Shown here piece by piece: positions 6,910-13,618 of a DNA stretch of 16,359 nucleotides. The notes under the pieces are model-generated. The model saw only the letters and a list, made by a program, of their open reading frames with translations, made no database searches and was not told where the DNA came from. Both the position numbers and the translations under genes were made by a program. Location of the stretch: the NCBI GenBank assembly GCA_947254045.1, contig CAMYBO010000014.1, positions 1 to 16,359 on the forward strand, in the 5' to 3' direction. This stretch comes from an uncultured Granulicatella sp. Its GTDB lineage: Bacteria > Bacillota > Bacilli > Lactobacillales > Aerococcaceae. Numbering within the stretch: the first letter of the stretch is position 1; every line of letters starts with the position of its first letter.

Positions 6910-8304
6910 ATGAAAAAATTCAAATGGATGAAAGCCGTTGTAACAACTTTAATTGCTTGTTGTTTAGTAAGTCCGATGCAAGCAATAGTTCACGCTGATG
7001 AACCTGAAAAACCTAAGACAGCAGAAGAAATTGCTGCGTTAGAAGATGTAGCATCTTACATTGCTATCGAACAAACAAGTGGAAAAATTTTGATGGAAAA
7101 AAATCAAGATAATGTTCGAGGCATTGCTTCGATGAGTAAAATGATTAGTCAGTATTTAATATTAGAAGCGATTAAAAATTCAGAAATTACATGGGAAACA
7201 AAAATTCCTATTAGCGAAAGAGTTAGTAAGTTAAGTGCTAATTATGCTTTATCAAATGTGCCATTATGGCCGAATGAAACATATAGTATTCAAGAATTAT
7301 TTGAAGCAAGTTCGATTTATTCTGCCAATGCTGCAACGATTGCGATGGCAGAACATTTAGCGGGAAGTGAAGCTAAATGGGTAGAACGGATGAAGGAAAA
7401 AGTTGAATCTTGGGGAATTCAAGATGCAACAATTGTAAATGCGACAGGATTGCCGAATAAATACGGTACAACAGAGAAAAATCCAAACTTTGGAGATGAT
7501 GCAGAAAATAGTATGTCTGCTCGTTCAGTTGCAATTGTAGCAAGACGATTAGTTTTAGATTTCCCAGAAATTTTAAAAATTTCTTCTGTTGCAACAAAGG
7601 AATTTCGACCAGGAACGGCTGGGATGACGAAGATGGATAATTTTAACTATTTAATTCCAGGATTATTATTTGGTTATGATGGCGTAAATGGTTTAAAAAC
7701 AGGAACCTCTGAATTGAGTGGAGCTTCTATTACGACCACCGCAACACGTAATAACTTCTCGGTAATTGTAGTTGTGATGGGTTCCAAACAACCATTGAAT
7801 CGTTTTAAAGTAACAGCGAAAATGTTAGATGAATTATTTAAGAAATATGAAGGTTTAGTTGTTGGAATTCCAGGGAAATCTGTTCAAAACATCCAATCTT
7901 ATCCAGTTAATGGTGGTTCAGATGAGAAAATTAGCGTCGATTATGGCGATAATTTTGTAGCAGCTGTGCCAAAAGGAACTGCCATGAGTCAGATAAAAGT
8001 TCGTTTTGAACCATTTAAGGAATTATTAGATGAAAATAATGCTTTAAAAGCACCTATCACTGCAGGAAAAACAATTGGAGATATTTATTTCCAAATGCCT
8101 GGAGAAGATTTGGGATATGTAGATGGACAAGCTGAAGGTCATGTACCAGCTTTTGCAGGATATGAAATTGATCCATCGAATATTGTGACAGACAGCTATC
8201 GACAAGCGAGAGGATTTGTTGAAAAGATCATTCACCGAATCCAAGAGTTTTTTGGAAATATCTTCCAAAAAGTAAAAGGATTCTTACATGCTCAAGAAGC
8301 GTAG
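6910..8304 (+). CDS. dacA: D-alanyl-D-alanine carboxypeptidase (class A low-molecular-mass PBP, DacA/PBP5 type)
   Basis: A 464-residue secreted penicillin-binding protein that trims the terminal D-Ala from peptidoglycan pentapeptides. A basic start and hydrophobic stretch with cleavage probably near VHADE (27-31) form a signal peptide. The active-site motifs are in order: SxxK as Ser74-Met-Ser-Lys77, SxN as Ser138-Ala-Asn140 and KTG as 263-265. A beta-rich PBP5-type C-terminal domain follows from about residue 315 to 415. The last 35 residues (RGFVEKIIHRIQEFFGNIFQ region) form an amphipathic helix expected to hold the protein on the membrane. GTGGAG precedes ATG 6910 by 8 bases. It stands alone between a candidate promoter and a strong terminator. 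Confidence 0.94.
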   Translation: MKKFKWMKAVVTTLIACCLVSPMQAIVHADEPEKPKTAEEIAALEDVASYIAIEQTSGKILMEKNQDNVRGIASMSKMISQYLILEAIKNSEITWETKIPISERVSKLSANYALSNVPLWPNETYSIQELFEASSIYSANAATIAMAEHLAGSEAKWVERMKEKVESWGIQDATIVNATGLPNKYGTTEKNPNFGDDAENSMSARSVAIVARRLVLDFPEILKISSVATKEFRPGTAGMTKMDNFNYLIPGLLFGYDGVNGLKTGTSELSGASITTTATRNNFSVIVVVMGSKQPLNRFKVTAKMLDELFKKYEGLVVGIPGKSVQNIQSYPVNGGSDEKISVDYGDNFVAAVPKGTAMSQIKVRFEPFKELLDENNALKAPITAGKTIGDIYFQMPGEDLGYVDGQAEGHVPAFAGYEIDPSNIVTDSYRQARGFVEKIIHRIQEFFGNIFQKVKGFLHAQEA

Positions 8305-8324
8305 AGATTTATTTGTGTAAAGTG

Positions 8325-8350
8325 GGGACGACGAAGGTCGTCTCTTTTTT
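8325..8350 (+). terminator. Terminator after dacA
   Basis: GGGACGAC (8325-8332), a GAAG tetraloop and GTCGTCTC (8337-8344) form an 8-bp stem with one G-T pair, followed by six T. A classic intrinsic terminator 20 bases after the dacA stop. Confidence 0.88.
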
Positions 8351-8385
8351 ATAAGCAAAAACTATTTCTATATAGAATGTTTTTA

Positions 8386-8414
8386 TTGACAGAGAATTTA
8401 TTTTTATATAGAAA
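8386..8414 (+). promoter_or_regulatory. Promoter of the left nitroreductase remnant
   Basis: TTGACA (8386-8391) is an exact -35, with TAGAAA at 8409-8414 after 17 bases (or TATAGA at 8407-8412 after 15). Upstream, TTCTATATAGAA at 8366-8377 is a perfect 12-bp palindrome; a related TTCTATATAA occurs before the right-hand copy at about 12851-12860. The promoter looks intact although its gene is a fragment. Confidence 0.5.
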
Positions 8415-8423
8415 TAAACGCAA

Positions 8424-8450
8424 AGAGTTAGAGAACTAGTTCTAAACTCT
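8424..8450 (+). promoter_or_regulatory. Operator-like compound palindrome, left copy
   Basis: AGAGTT (8424-8429) and AACTCT (8445-8450) flank a perfect 12-bp palindrome AGAACTAGTTCT (8432-8443). It begins about 10 bases after the -10, at the expected transcription start, a usual repressor position. The same layout occurs at 12921-12949. Confidence 0.5.
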
Positions 8451-8489
8451 AAAAATTATTTAACAAATAAGAGAAAAGAGGGAATTAAT

Positions 8490-8596
8490 ATGACAAACTT
8501 TACAGATTTACAAGAAAAACGCCGTTCAATTTACGCTTTAGGAAAAATGTGGAACTTTCTAATCAAGAATTGGTAGAAACAATTCAAGGAGCTATT
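8490..8596 (+). pseudogene. 5' remnant of a nitroreductase gene (left copy)
   Basis: ATG 8490, with GAGGG 7 bases upstream, opens MTNFTDLQEKRRSIYALGK, which matches the start of the nitroreductase at 12981. A base missing from the A-run (five A instead of six) shifts the frame, and it stops at TAG 8574-8576. DNA similarity to the right copy continues to 8596 with about five substitutions and two one-base indels over 107 bases, then ends abruptly. About 80 percent of the gene is absent. Promoter and operator-like elements are still present. It could make a 28-residue peptide, which I do not consider functional. Confidence 0.8.
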
Positions 8597-8762
8597 ATTC
8601 TACCTTATTTTATAGTAGATTTAAAACTTTGCAACAGAATCAGAAAAACTTATTAAGTACACGATAGAATAAAATGATCATCTTTCAAGCGATACCTAAA
8701 CCATGACTGTATCGATGAAAAAAGTAACTTTAGTGATTATAAATAAAAAATGGTTTTACAAA

Positions 8763-8791
8763 TTGAATTTCTCCACCAGATATCCTATCTT
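8763..8791 (+). promoter_or_regulatory. Candidate promoter of the alpha-glucoside cassette
   Basis: TTGAAT (8763-8768), a 17-base spacer and TATCTT (8786-8791). It would give a leader of about 210 bases containing both hairpins. The match is only fair and other AT-rich sites nearer the gene cannot be excluded. Confidence 0.3.
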
Positions 8792-8832
8792 AAATGAATC
8801 TATTTCGCCATACGACAGCTCACAAAGACAAT

Positions 8833-8914
8833 CTTAAGTCCACCATTTGAAACCAAACTCTTGCTAGTAATTCAAGTTCGTTATATCAATTTGGTTTCAG
8901 AGTATGGACTTAAG
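8833..8914 (+). repeat. Long imperfect inverted repeat
   Basis: Arms 8833-8857 and 8890-8914 are complementary at 21 of 25 positions around a 32-base spacer. Each end carries CTTAAGTCCA or its complement. The right arm shares its last 16 bases (8899-8914) with the perfect palindrome at 8899-8924, so the two foldings exclude each other. Confidence 0.7.
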
Positions 8915-8924
8915 TCCATACTCT
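8899..8924. promoter_or_regulatory. Perfect 26-bp palindrome upstream of the PTS gene
   Basis: AGAGTATGGACTT and its exact reverse complement AAGTCCATACTCT meet at 8911/8912 with no spacer. No T-run follows, so it is not a terminator. A sugar-phosphate-responsive RpiR-type regulator is encoded in the cassette, so an operator is the simplest reading, but this is inference. Confidence 0.55.
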
Positions 8925-8935
8925 ATCCGATACGT

Positions 8936-8949
8936 TGTAAGCGATTTAC
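8936..8949 (+). promoter_or_regulatory. cre-like site for CcpA
   Basis: TGTAAGCGATTTAC matches the first half of the catabolite-responsive element consensus (TGWAANCG) exactly but has one extra base before the second half. It lies 61 bases upstream of ATG 9011. Catabolite control is usual for alpha-glucoside genes; the imperfect spacing keeps this tentative. Confidence 0.3.
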
Positions 8950-9010
8950 TAATATGATAAATTACTTTGTAGATACGTATCTAAGAAATGTAAATAAGGA
9001 GGTTGTTTTG

Positions 9011-10576
9011 ATGAAAGAGAATATTAGTCAAGCAATGCAAAAATTTTCTCGATCTGTTATCGTTCCTGTAAAATTCATGGCTGTTATGGGTTTATTCTTA
9101 GCTTTTTCAGTTGTTTTACAGCTTCAATTTATGCCTAGTTTTCTACAAACATTTGGCACATTGATAAAAACCATGATGGATAGCATGTTGAATAATTTAT
9201 CATTAATTTTTTGTATAGGTATCGCTTCTTCTTTAGCTAACAAGAAAAAGGTTGAAGCCTCCCTCATCGCTTTGGTTTCATTTCTTTTTTTTCTAGCAGC
9301 GAATAATGCATGGTTAAATCTAACGAATCAAATCGCTAATCCAGGAGAAGTGGGATTGTTTGGGACAGGGCAAGGAATGGTGTTAGGTTTTCAAGTTGTT
9401 GATATGAATGTATTTTTAGGAATGATTATTGGTTGTATAGTTGGTTACTTCCACAATAAATTTTCAGATAAAAAATTTGTTGATTTCTTAAGTATTTACG
9501 GTGAATCTCGCTTTACGTTCATGTTACTTATTCCTGTCATTTTAATTTTAGCAGTAGCAATGTGTTATATTTGGCCAATTGTCAATGGATTGATTTCATC
9601 ACTATCTGGCTTTATTTTAACAACAGGGTTAATTGGCGTATTCGTGTACTCATTCGGAAATCGCTTCTTAATCCCTACTGGTCTTCATCACCTATTATGG
9701 ATGCCGTTTTGTTTTACCGCACTTGGCGGTACAGCAGAAATCAATGGGCAAGTATATAGTGGTGCAGTAAACATTTTTTATGCGCAATTGGCTAATGCTA
9801 GCACAATTACTAGCTTAGATCCCTCTTTAAGATTTGCAACATTCGGTTTTGTAAAAATATTTGGTTCGATTGCAGTTGCTTTAGCAATCATCTACTGTGC
9901 GAAAAAAGAAAGAAAAGATGAAGTAAAAGGGATGGTTTTACCTTCAATGTTTGTTGCATCTGTAGCAGGTATCACCGAACCTTTAGATTTCACCTTCTTA
10001 TTTGTTTCGCCTCTGCTATGGTTCGTTCATAGCGTATTAACTGCTATCTCAGAAACACTTTTATGGGCATTAGGCGCAAGGACATATATGCTCTATGGAT
10101 TGATAGACACCATTGTATCAAATTCAGCATTTAGTCCAAGTGTAACCAAGTTTTATATTGTGATTATCGTAGGAATTATTATGAGTGCCATTTGGTTTGT
10201 AATCTTTGTTTTCTTGATTAGAAAATTAGATATTAAAACTCCTGGCAGAGAGAATTTAGAATTAGCCGCTGAAGATAATGTTATAACTACCTCAGAAGTA
10301 GAAGAAAATAGTCAATCAGAATTGTTAAATTCTAATGACGTTACTTTAGTCATTGATGGATTAGGTGGTCCAAATAATATTGAACATGTAACAAATTGTT
10401 TTACAAGATTAAGAGTTACTGTAAAAGACGAAAACAAAGTTGAAAAAGGGATATTAGAAAAAGTTTCTCAACAAAAAGGGATCGTTGAAAATGGAAAAAA
10501 TATTCAAGTTGTTATTGGTATGGGTGTACAAACTTTAAAAGAAGAAGTATGCGATGTCTTAGGAATTACAGAATAA
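9011..10576 (+). CDS. PTS alpha-glucoside/maltose-type transporter, EIICB fusion
   Basis: A 521-residue PTS permease of the glucose/maltose (GlvC/MalP) superfamily, importing a sugar across the membrane with phosphorylation. Residues about 15-405 form the multi-helix EIIC domain, with the signature GITEPLDF at 320-327 and HH at 226-227. A polar linker (410-442) leads to the EIIB domain, whose phosphorylated residue is Cys463 in NCFTRLR. There is no EIIA domain, so phosphate must come from an EIIA encoded elsewhere. I start at ATG 9011, with AAGGAGG about 7 bases upstream, rather than at the open frame's earlier codons. The next gene's CDMP-type GH4 enzyme points to maltose or another alpha-glucoside. 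The gene order EIICB, glucosidase, regulator contains the same three functions as B. subtilis glvA-glvR-glvC. Confidence 0.9.
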   Translation: MKENISQAMQKFSRSVIVPVKFMAVMGLFLAFSVVLQLQFMPSFLQTFGTLIKTMMDSMLNNLSLIFCIGIASSLANKKKVEASLIALVSFLFFLAANNAWLNLTNQIANPGEVGLFGTGQGMVLGFQVVDMNVFLGMIIGCIVGYFHNKFSDKKFVDFLSIYGESRFTFMLLIPVILILAVAMCYIWPIVNGLISSLSGFILTTGLIGVFVYSFGNRFLIPTGLHHLLWMPFCFTALGGTAEINGQVYSGAVNIFYAQLANASTITSLDPSLRFATFGFVKIFGSIAVALAIIYCAKKERKDEVKGMVLPSMFVASVAGITEPLDFTFLFVSPLLWFVHSVLTAISETLLWALGARTYMLYGLIDTIVSNSAFSPSVTKFYIVIIVGIIMSAIWFVIFVFLIRKLDIKTPGRENLELAAEDNVITTSEVEENSQSELLNSNDVTLVIDGLGGPNNIEHVTNCFTRLRVTVKDENKVEKGILEKVSQQKGIVENGKNIQVVIGMGVQTLKEEVCDVLGITE

Positions 10577-10600
10577 TATGAATCAAGGAGTGGATTAAAT

Positions 10601-11938
10601 ATGGAAAGAAAAAAACAATCAGTCGTTATCGCAGGAGGCGGAAGTACTTATACTGCGGGAATTGTTATGATGTTAATTGAAAATCAAGATAAATTCCCTT
10701 TACGCACATTGAAGTTTTACGATAATGATCAGAAACGTCAGGAGATTGTTGCCAAAGCTTGCGAGGTGATTGTAAAAGAAAGAGCCCCAGAAATTGAATT
10801 TATTGCAACAACCGATCCCAAAGAAGCATTTACAGATATTGATTTTGTCATGGCTCATATCCGAGTAGGTGGATTAAGAATGCGAGAAAAAGATGAAAAA
10901 ATTCCTTTAAAATATGGTGTTGTAGGACAAGAAACTTGTGGACCTGGTGGAATGGCCTATGGAATGCGTTCTATTCCGGGAGTCATTGAGCTGATTGACT
11001 ATATGGAAAAATATTCCCCAAATGCTTGGATGTTAAACTATTCAAATCCAGCTGCAATCGTTGCTGAAGCAACACGTCGTATGCGACCAAATGCAAAAAT
11101 CATTAATATTTGTGATATGCCTGTAGCTATTAAGAAATCAATCGCTGATATTCTTGGGCTCGATAGTGAACTTGAAATTGTTGATCGATATTATGGATTG
11201 AATCATTTCGGCTGGTGGACTGAAATGTATGACAAAGAGGGCAATGATTTAATGCCAAGATTAAAAGAGCATGTACAAAAATATGGGTATGCTTCTGCTA
11301 CTGAGGAAAGTAATCCTTTACTTGAAGAAGCCAGCTGGATGGACACTTTCCAAAAAGCAAAAGATGTTTATGCAGTTGATCCTGAAACTGTACCTAATAC
11401 GTACTTAAAATACTATTTATACTCCGATTATGTAGTTTCTCATGCCAATCCTGATTATACTCGGGCAAATGAAGTAATGGATAATCGTGAAAAAAATGTA
11501 TTTGCTGAATGCAAGAGGGTCGCAGACAATCAATCAGCAAAAGATACTACTATTGAAGCTGGCGAACATGCAGAGTTTATTGTACATTTAGCAGCAGCAT
11601 TAGCTTACAATACCTACGAACGTATGCTATTAATTGTAAAAAATGACGGAGCAATTGCTAATTTAGATGATGATGCGATGGTTGAAGTGCCTTGTATTGT
11701 AAGTAAACGTGGTTATGAACCACTATGTATGGGTAAAATTCCTCATTTCCAAAAAGGAATGATTGAACAACAAGTAGCAGTTGAAAAATTAGTAGTAGAT
11801 GCTTATGAGCAAAAATCTTATCAAAAATTATGGCAAGCATTGACTCTATCAAAAACAGTTCCTTCAGCTAAAGTCGCAAAACAAATTTTAGATGAGCTAA
11901 TTGAAGCAAATCAAGAGTGGTGGCCAACATTAAGTTAA
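10601..11938 (+). CDS. glvA: 6-phospho-alpha-glucosidase (GH4, NAD+ and Mn2+ dependent)
   Basis: A 445-residue family GH4 enzyme that hydrolyses the phosphorylated alpha-glucosides delivered by the PTS permease, giving glucose 6-phosphate and glucose. The N-terminal Rossmann motif is VVIAGGGSTYTAG (8-20). The metal and catalytic region shows Asn149 (YSNPAA), Cys171-Asp-Met-Pro174 and His202 (GLNHFGWW); Tyr268 lies in the position of the catalytic base. CDMP, rather than CNVP, marks the phospho-alpha- as opposed to phospho-beta-glucosidases of GH4. Length matches GlvA and MalH (about 441). AAGGAG lies about 10 bases before ATG 10601, 24 bases after the PTS stop, so the two are co-transcribed. 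Confidence 0.94.
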   Translation: MERKKQSVVIAGGGSTYTAGIVMMLIENQDKFPLRTLKFYDNDQKRQEIVAKACEVIVKERAPEIEFIATTDPKEAFTDIDFVMAHIRVGGLRMREKDEKIPLKYGVVGQETCGPGGMAYGMRSIPGVIELIDYMEKYSPNAWMLNYSNPAAIVAEATRRMRPNAKIINICDMPVAIKKSIADILGLDSELEIVDRYYGLNHFGWWTEMYDKEGNDLMPRLKEHVQKYGYASATEESNPLLEEASWMDTFQKAKDVYAVDPETVPNTYLKYYLYSDYVVSHANPDYTRANEVMDNREKNVFAECKRVADNQSAKDTTIEAGEHAEFIVHLAAALAYNTYERMLLIVKNDGAIANLDDDAMVEVPCIVSKRGYEPLCMGKIPHFQKGMIEQQVAVEKLVVDAYEQKSYQKLWQALTLSKTVPSAKVAKQILDELIEANQEWWPTLS

Positions 11939-11967
11939 TTGTCTTCTATCTGAAAGTATGTTATAAA
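11939..11967 (+). promoter_or_regulatory. Promoter of the RpiR-family regulator
   Basis: TTGTCT (11939-11944), 17 bases, then TATAAA (11962-11967) preceded by TG plus one base, an extended -10. It lies directly after the glucosidase stop, so the regulator can be expressed independently of the cassette. Confidence 0.55.
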
Positions 11968-12017
11968 AATGGATAAGATACTATAAGAATTTTATTTGAG
12001 ATAGGATGAGTACTATT

Positions 12018-12788
12018 ATGCACTTTACAGATTTAGTAAACGAACATTATGCTGATTTAAACGAAACAGAGTTATTAATGTGTAATTATATCATGGAAAA
12101 TATCGATATAATTCCCACTATGAGTACACTTAAATTTGCTAGAAATAGTTTATCCTCAAAGTCTTCAGTTATACGCTTTTCACAGAAATTAGGGTTTACT
12201 GGATTCACCGAACTTAGAAATTTCATTAAATGGCAAGATCATGAAGAACGTTTTGATGAGCAAATAACTTTTACTAATCAAGTAATTAAAGACATAGAAC
12301 GTTTATTAAACATCTTGAAAGACCGCAACTGGCTCCCAATTTATCAAATTATTGATTCTGTAGATAATATCTACGTCATTACAACAGGGATTACACAAAA
12401 AAATCAGGCAGCAGAATTACAACGATTATTTCTTTTGATTGGTAAACCTCTGCAAATCATTCCTGGAAATGGTAACTCCAACGAGTTCAGAAGAATCCTT
12501 GAGAGACTAACTGAAAAAGATATCGTTTTTGTTTTATCATTATCTGGAGAAAATAATCGGTTAGAATCTATCATTCATCAATTAGAACTTGTTAAAAGCA
12601 AAATTGTCTCAATTACCAGTTTACAGAATAATTGGTTATCTGGAAAATCAGATTTTAACTTGTATGCCACAACTAGTCGCAGTCCTTTACCTAAAGATTG
12701 GTGGATACAGACAGCCTCTTCGTTTTTTGTTTTAATTGAAGCTTTTGCTTTTGGATATATGGATTATAAACGCAAAGAATCCTCTTAA
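12018..12788 (+). CDS. RpiR/MurR-family regulator with SIS domain (GlvR-like)
   Basis: A 256-residue regulator of sugar-phosphate genes. An RpiR-type helix-turn-helix occupies about residues 1-75, with STLKFARNSLSSKSSVIRFSQKLGF as the helix-turn-helix core. A SIS sugar-isomerase-like domain follows at about 100-235 (NIYVITTGITQKNQAAELQR, then FVLSLSGENN), expected to bind a phosphosugar, likely the product or substrate of the cassette. The start at 12018 (MHFTDLVNEHYADLNETEL) lines up with GlvR-type N-termini; the ATG at 12006 would abut the TAGG and is less likely. It follows the glucosidase by about 80 bases with its own promoter, and a strong terminator follows. By family it should regulate the permease and glucosidase, as activator or repressor. 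Confidence 0.85.
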   Translation: MHFTDLVNEHYADLNETELLMCNYIMENIDIIPTMSTLKFARNSLSSKSSVIRFSQKLGFTGFTELRNFIKWQDHEERFDEQITFTNQVIKDIERLLNILKDRNWLPIYQIIDSVDNIYVITTGITQKNQAAELQRLFLLIGKPLQIIPGNGNSNEFRRILERLTEKDIVFVLSLSGENNRLESIIHQLELVKSKIVSITSLQNNWLSGKSDFNLYATTSRSPLPKDWWIQTASSFFVLIEAFAFGYMDYKRKESS

Positions 12789-12806
12789 ACAATTATTTAT
12801 CTTATG

Positions 12807-12833
12807 AAACGACGATGTATTCGTCGTTTTTTT
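12807..12833 (+). terminator. Terminator after the RpiR-family regulator
   Basis: AAACGACGA (12807-12815), loop TGTAT and TCGTCGTTT (12821-12829) form a perfect 9-bp stem, followed by further T. It ends the alpha-glucoside cassette. Confidence 0.9.
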
Positions 12834-12906
12834 ATTATGGCGAAAATTGTTTCTATATAAAAATATTTCACATGCATAAAAGTAGATATTGCTGATTTCT
12901 TTTGTG

Positions 12907-12912
12907 TATACT
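12907..12912 (+). promoter_or_regulatory. -10 element of the right nitroreductase copy
   Basis: TATACT sits 8 bases before the operator-like palindrome, the same spacing as TAGAAA in the left copy. No good -35 is found 16-18 bases upstream, so it may be weak, activator-dependent or decayed. Confidence 0.35.
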
Positions 12913-12920
12913 TTTTATCA

Positions 12921-12949
12921 AAGAGTAGGAAAACCGGTTATTAACTCTT
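12921..12949 (+). promoter_or_regulatory. Operator-like compound palindrome, right copy
   Basis: AAGAGT (12921-12926) and ACTCTT (12944-12949) flank the palindrome AACCGGTT (12932-12939). Ungapped alignment of 12920-12948 with 8422-8450 gives 22 of 29 identical bases. The two central bases differ (CG here, TA on the left) but symmetry is kept. Confidence 0.5.
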
Positions 12950-12980
12950 AAATTAGTTCAGAATAGAAGGAGAAATATAT

Positions 12981-13581
12981 ATGACAAACTTTACAGAATT
13001 ACAAAAAATAACGCCGTTCAATTTATGATTTAGGAAAAAATGTGGAACTTTCTAATCAAGAATTGGTAGAAACAATTCAAGGAGCTATTCTTCAAAATCC
13101 ATCAGCATTCCATTCACAAACAACTCGTGCTGTGATTTTATTTGATGAAGAATCAGATGCACTTTGGAATGAAATTGCTTATTCAGAATTAGAAAAAGTA
13201 ACACCTGTTGAAGCGTTTGAAACTACAAAACAACGTTTGGCAGGATTTGCGCAAGCAAAAGGGACGATTTTATTTTATGAAGATTAAGATGTCGTAAAAG
13301 GTCTTCAAGAACAATTTCCTAGCTATGCAGAAAACTTCCCATTGTGGTCAGAACAAGCTCGTGGAATTTCATTATATGCAACATGGTTAGCATTAGCAGA
13401 AAAAAATATTGGAATGAATGTTCAACATTATAATCCATTAGTAGATGAAAAATTAGCAGAAAAATATGATATTCCATCTAACTGGAAATTACGTGCTCAA
13501 GCACCATTTGGAGCGATTGTTGCACCTGCTAGTGAAAAAGAAGTTCAAACAGAAAATCGTTTTAAAGTATTTGGAGCTTAA
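12981..13581 (+). pseudogene. Nitroreductase (Frm2/Hbn1-like FMN oxidoreductase), frameshifted and with an internal stop
   Basis: Reading across the lesions gives a full-length protein of about 199 residues in the FMN-dependent nitroreductase superfamily, Frm2/Hbn1-like type (RRSIYDLGK, AFHSQTTRAVIL, TKQRLAGFAQAKGTILFYED, then LWSEQARGISLYATWLALAEKNIG and the C-terminal APFGAIVAP). Two lesions are visible. Compared with the left copy one extra base lies in the A-rich run near 13010, so the frame from ATG 12981 stops after 15 codons. A TAA at 13285-13287 interrupts the frame between FYED and DVVKGLQ, where GAA would be expected. AGAAGGAGA precedes the ATG at good distance. GTG 13042 could start an 81-residue piece, but without a ribosome site. 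In life such enzymes reduce nitro compounds or quinones with NAD(P)H. Confidence 0.85.
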
Positions 13582-13618
13582 AAGAAGTTTCTATTATAAA
13601 ATTAGAGGAGGTGTGGCC

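Larger units (their letters stand above)
8597..9010. other. Gene-free region before the PTS gene
   Basis: About 414 bases with no recognisable gene on either strand. It holds a CGATAC/GTATCG hairpin (8690-8714), a weak promoter candidate (8763-8791), a 25-base imperfect inverted repeat (8833-8857 with 8890-8914), a perfect 26-bp palindrome (8899-8924) and a cre-like site (8936-8949). An open frame from 8861 continues into the PTS gene but lacks a ribosome site and family similarity before 9011. Confidence 0.55.

Noticed and set aside
8597..8832. Insertion sequence or transposase remnant between the nitroreductase fragment and the PTS gene
   Set aside because: I read both strands and saw no transposase-like coding; only short hairpins are evident. 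The inverted repeat further right remains open as a finding.
8861..9010. Fifty-codon N-terminal extension of the PTS protein
   Set aside because: No ribosome site, translates the palindrome region, and the family N-terminus begins at MKENISQ (9011) after AAGGAGG.
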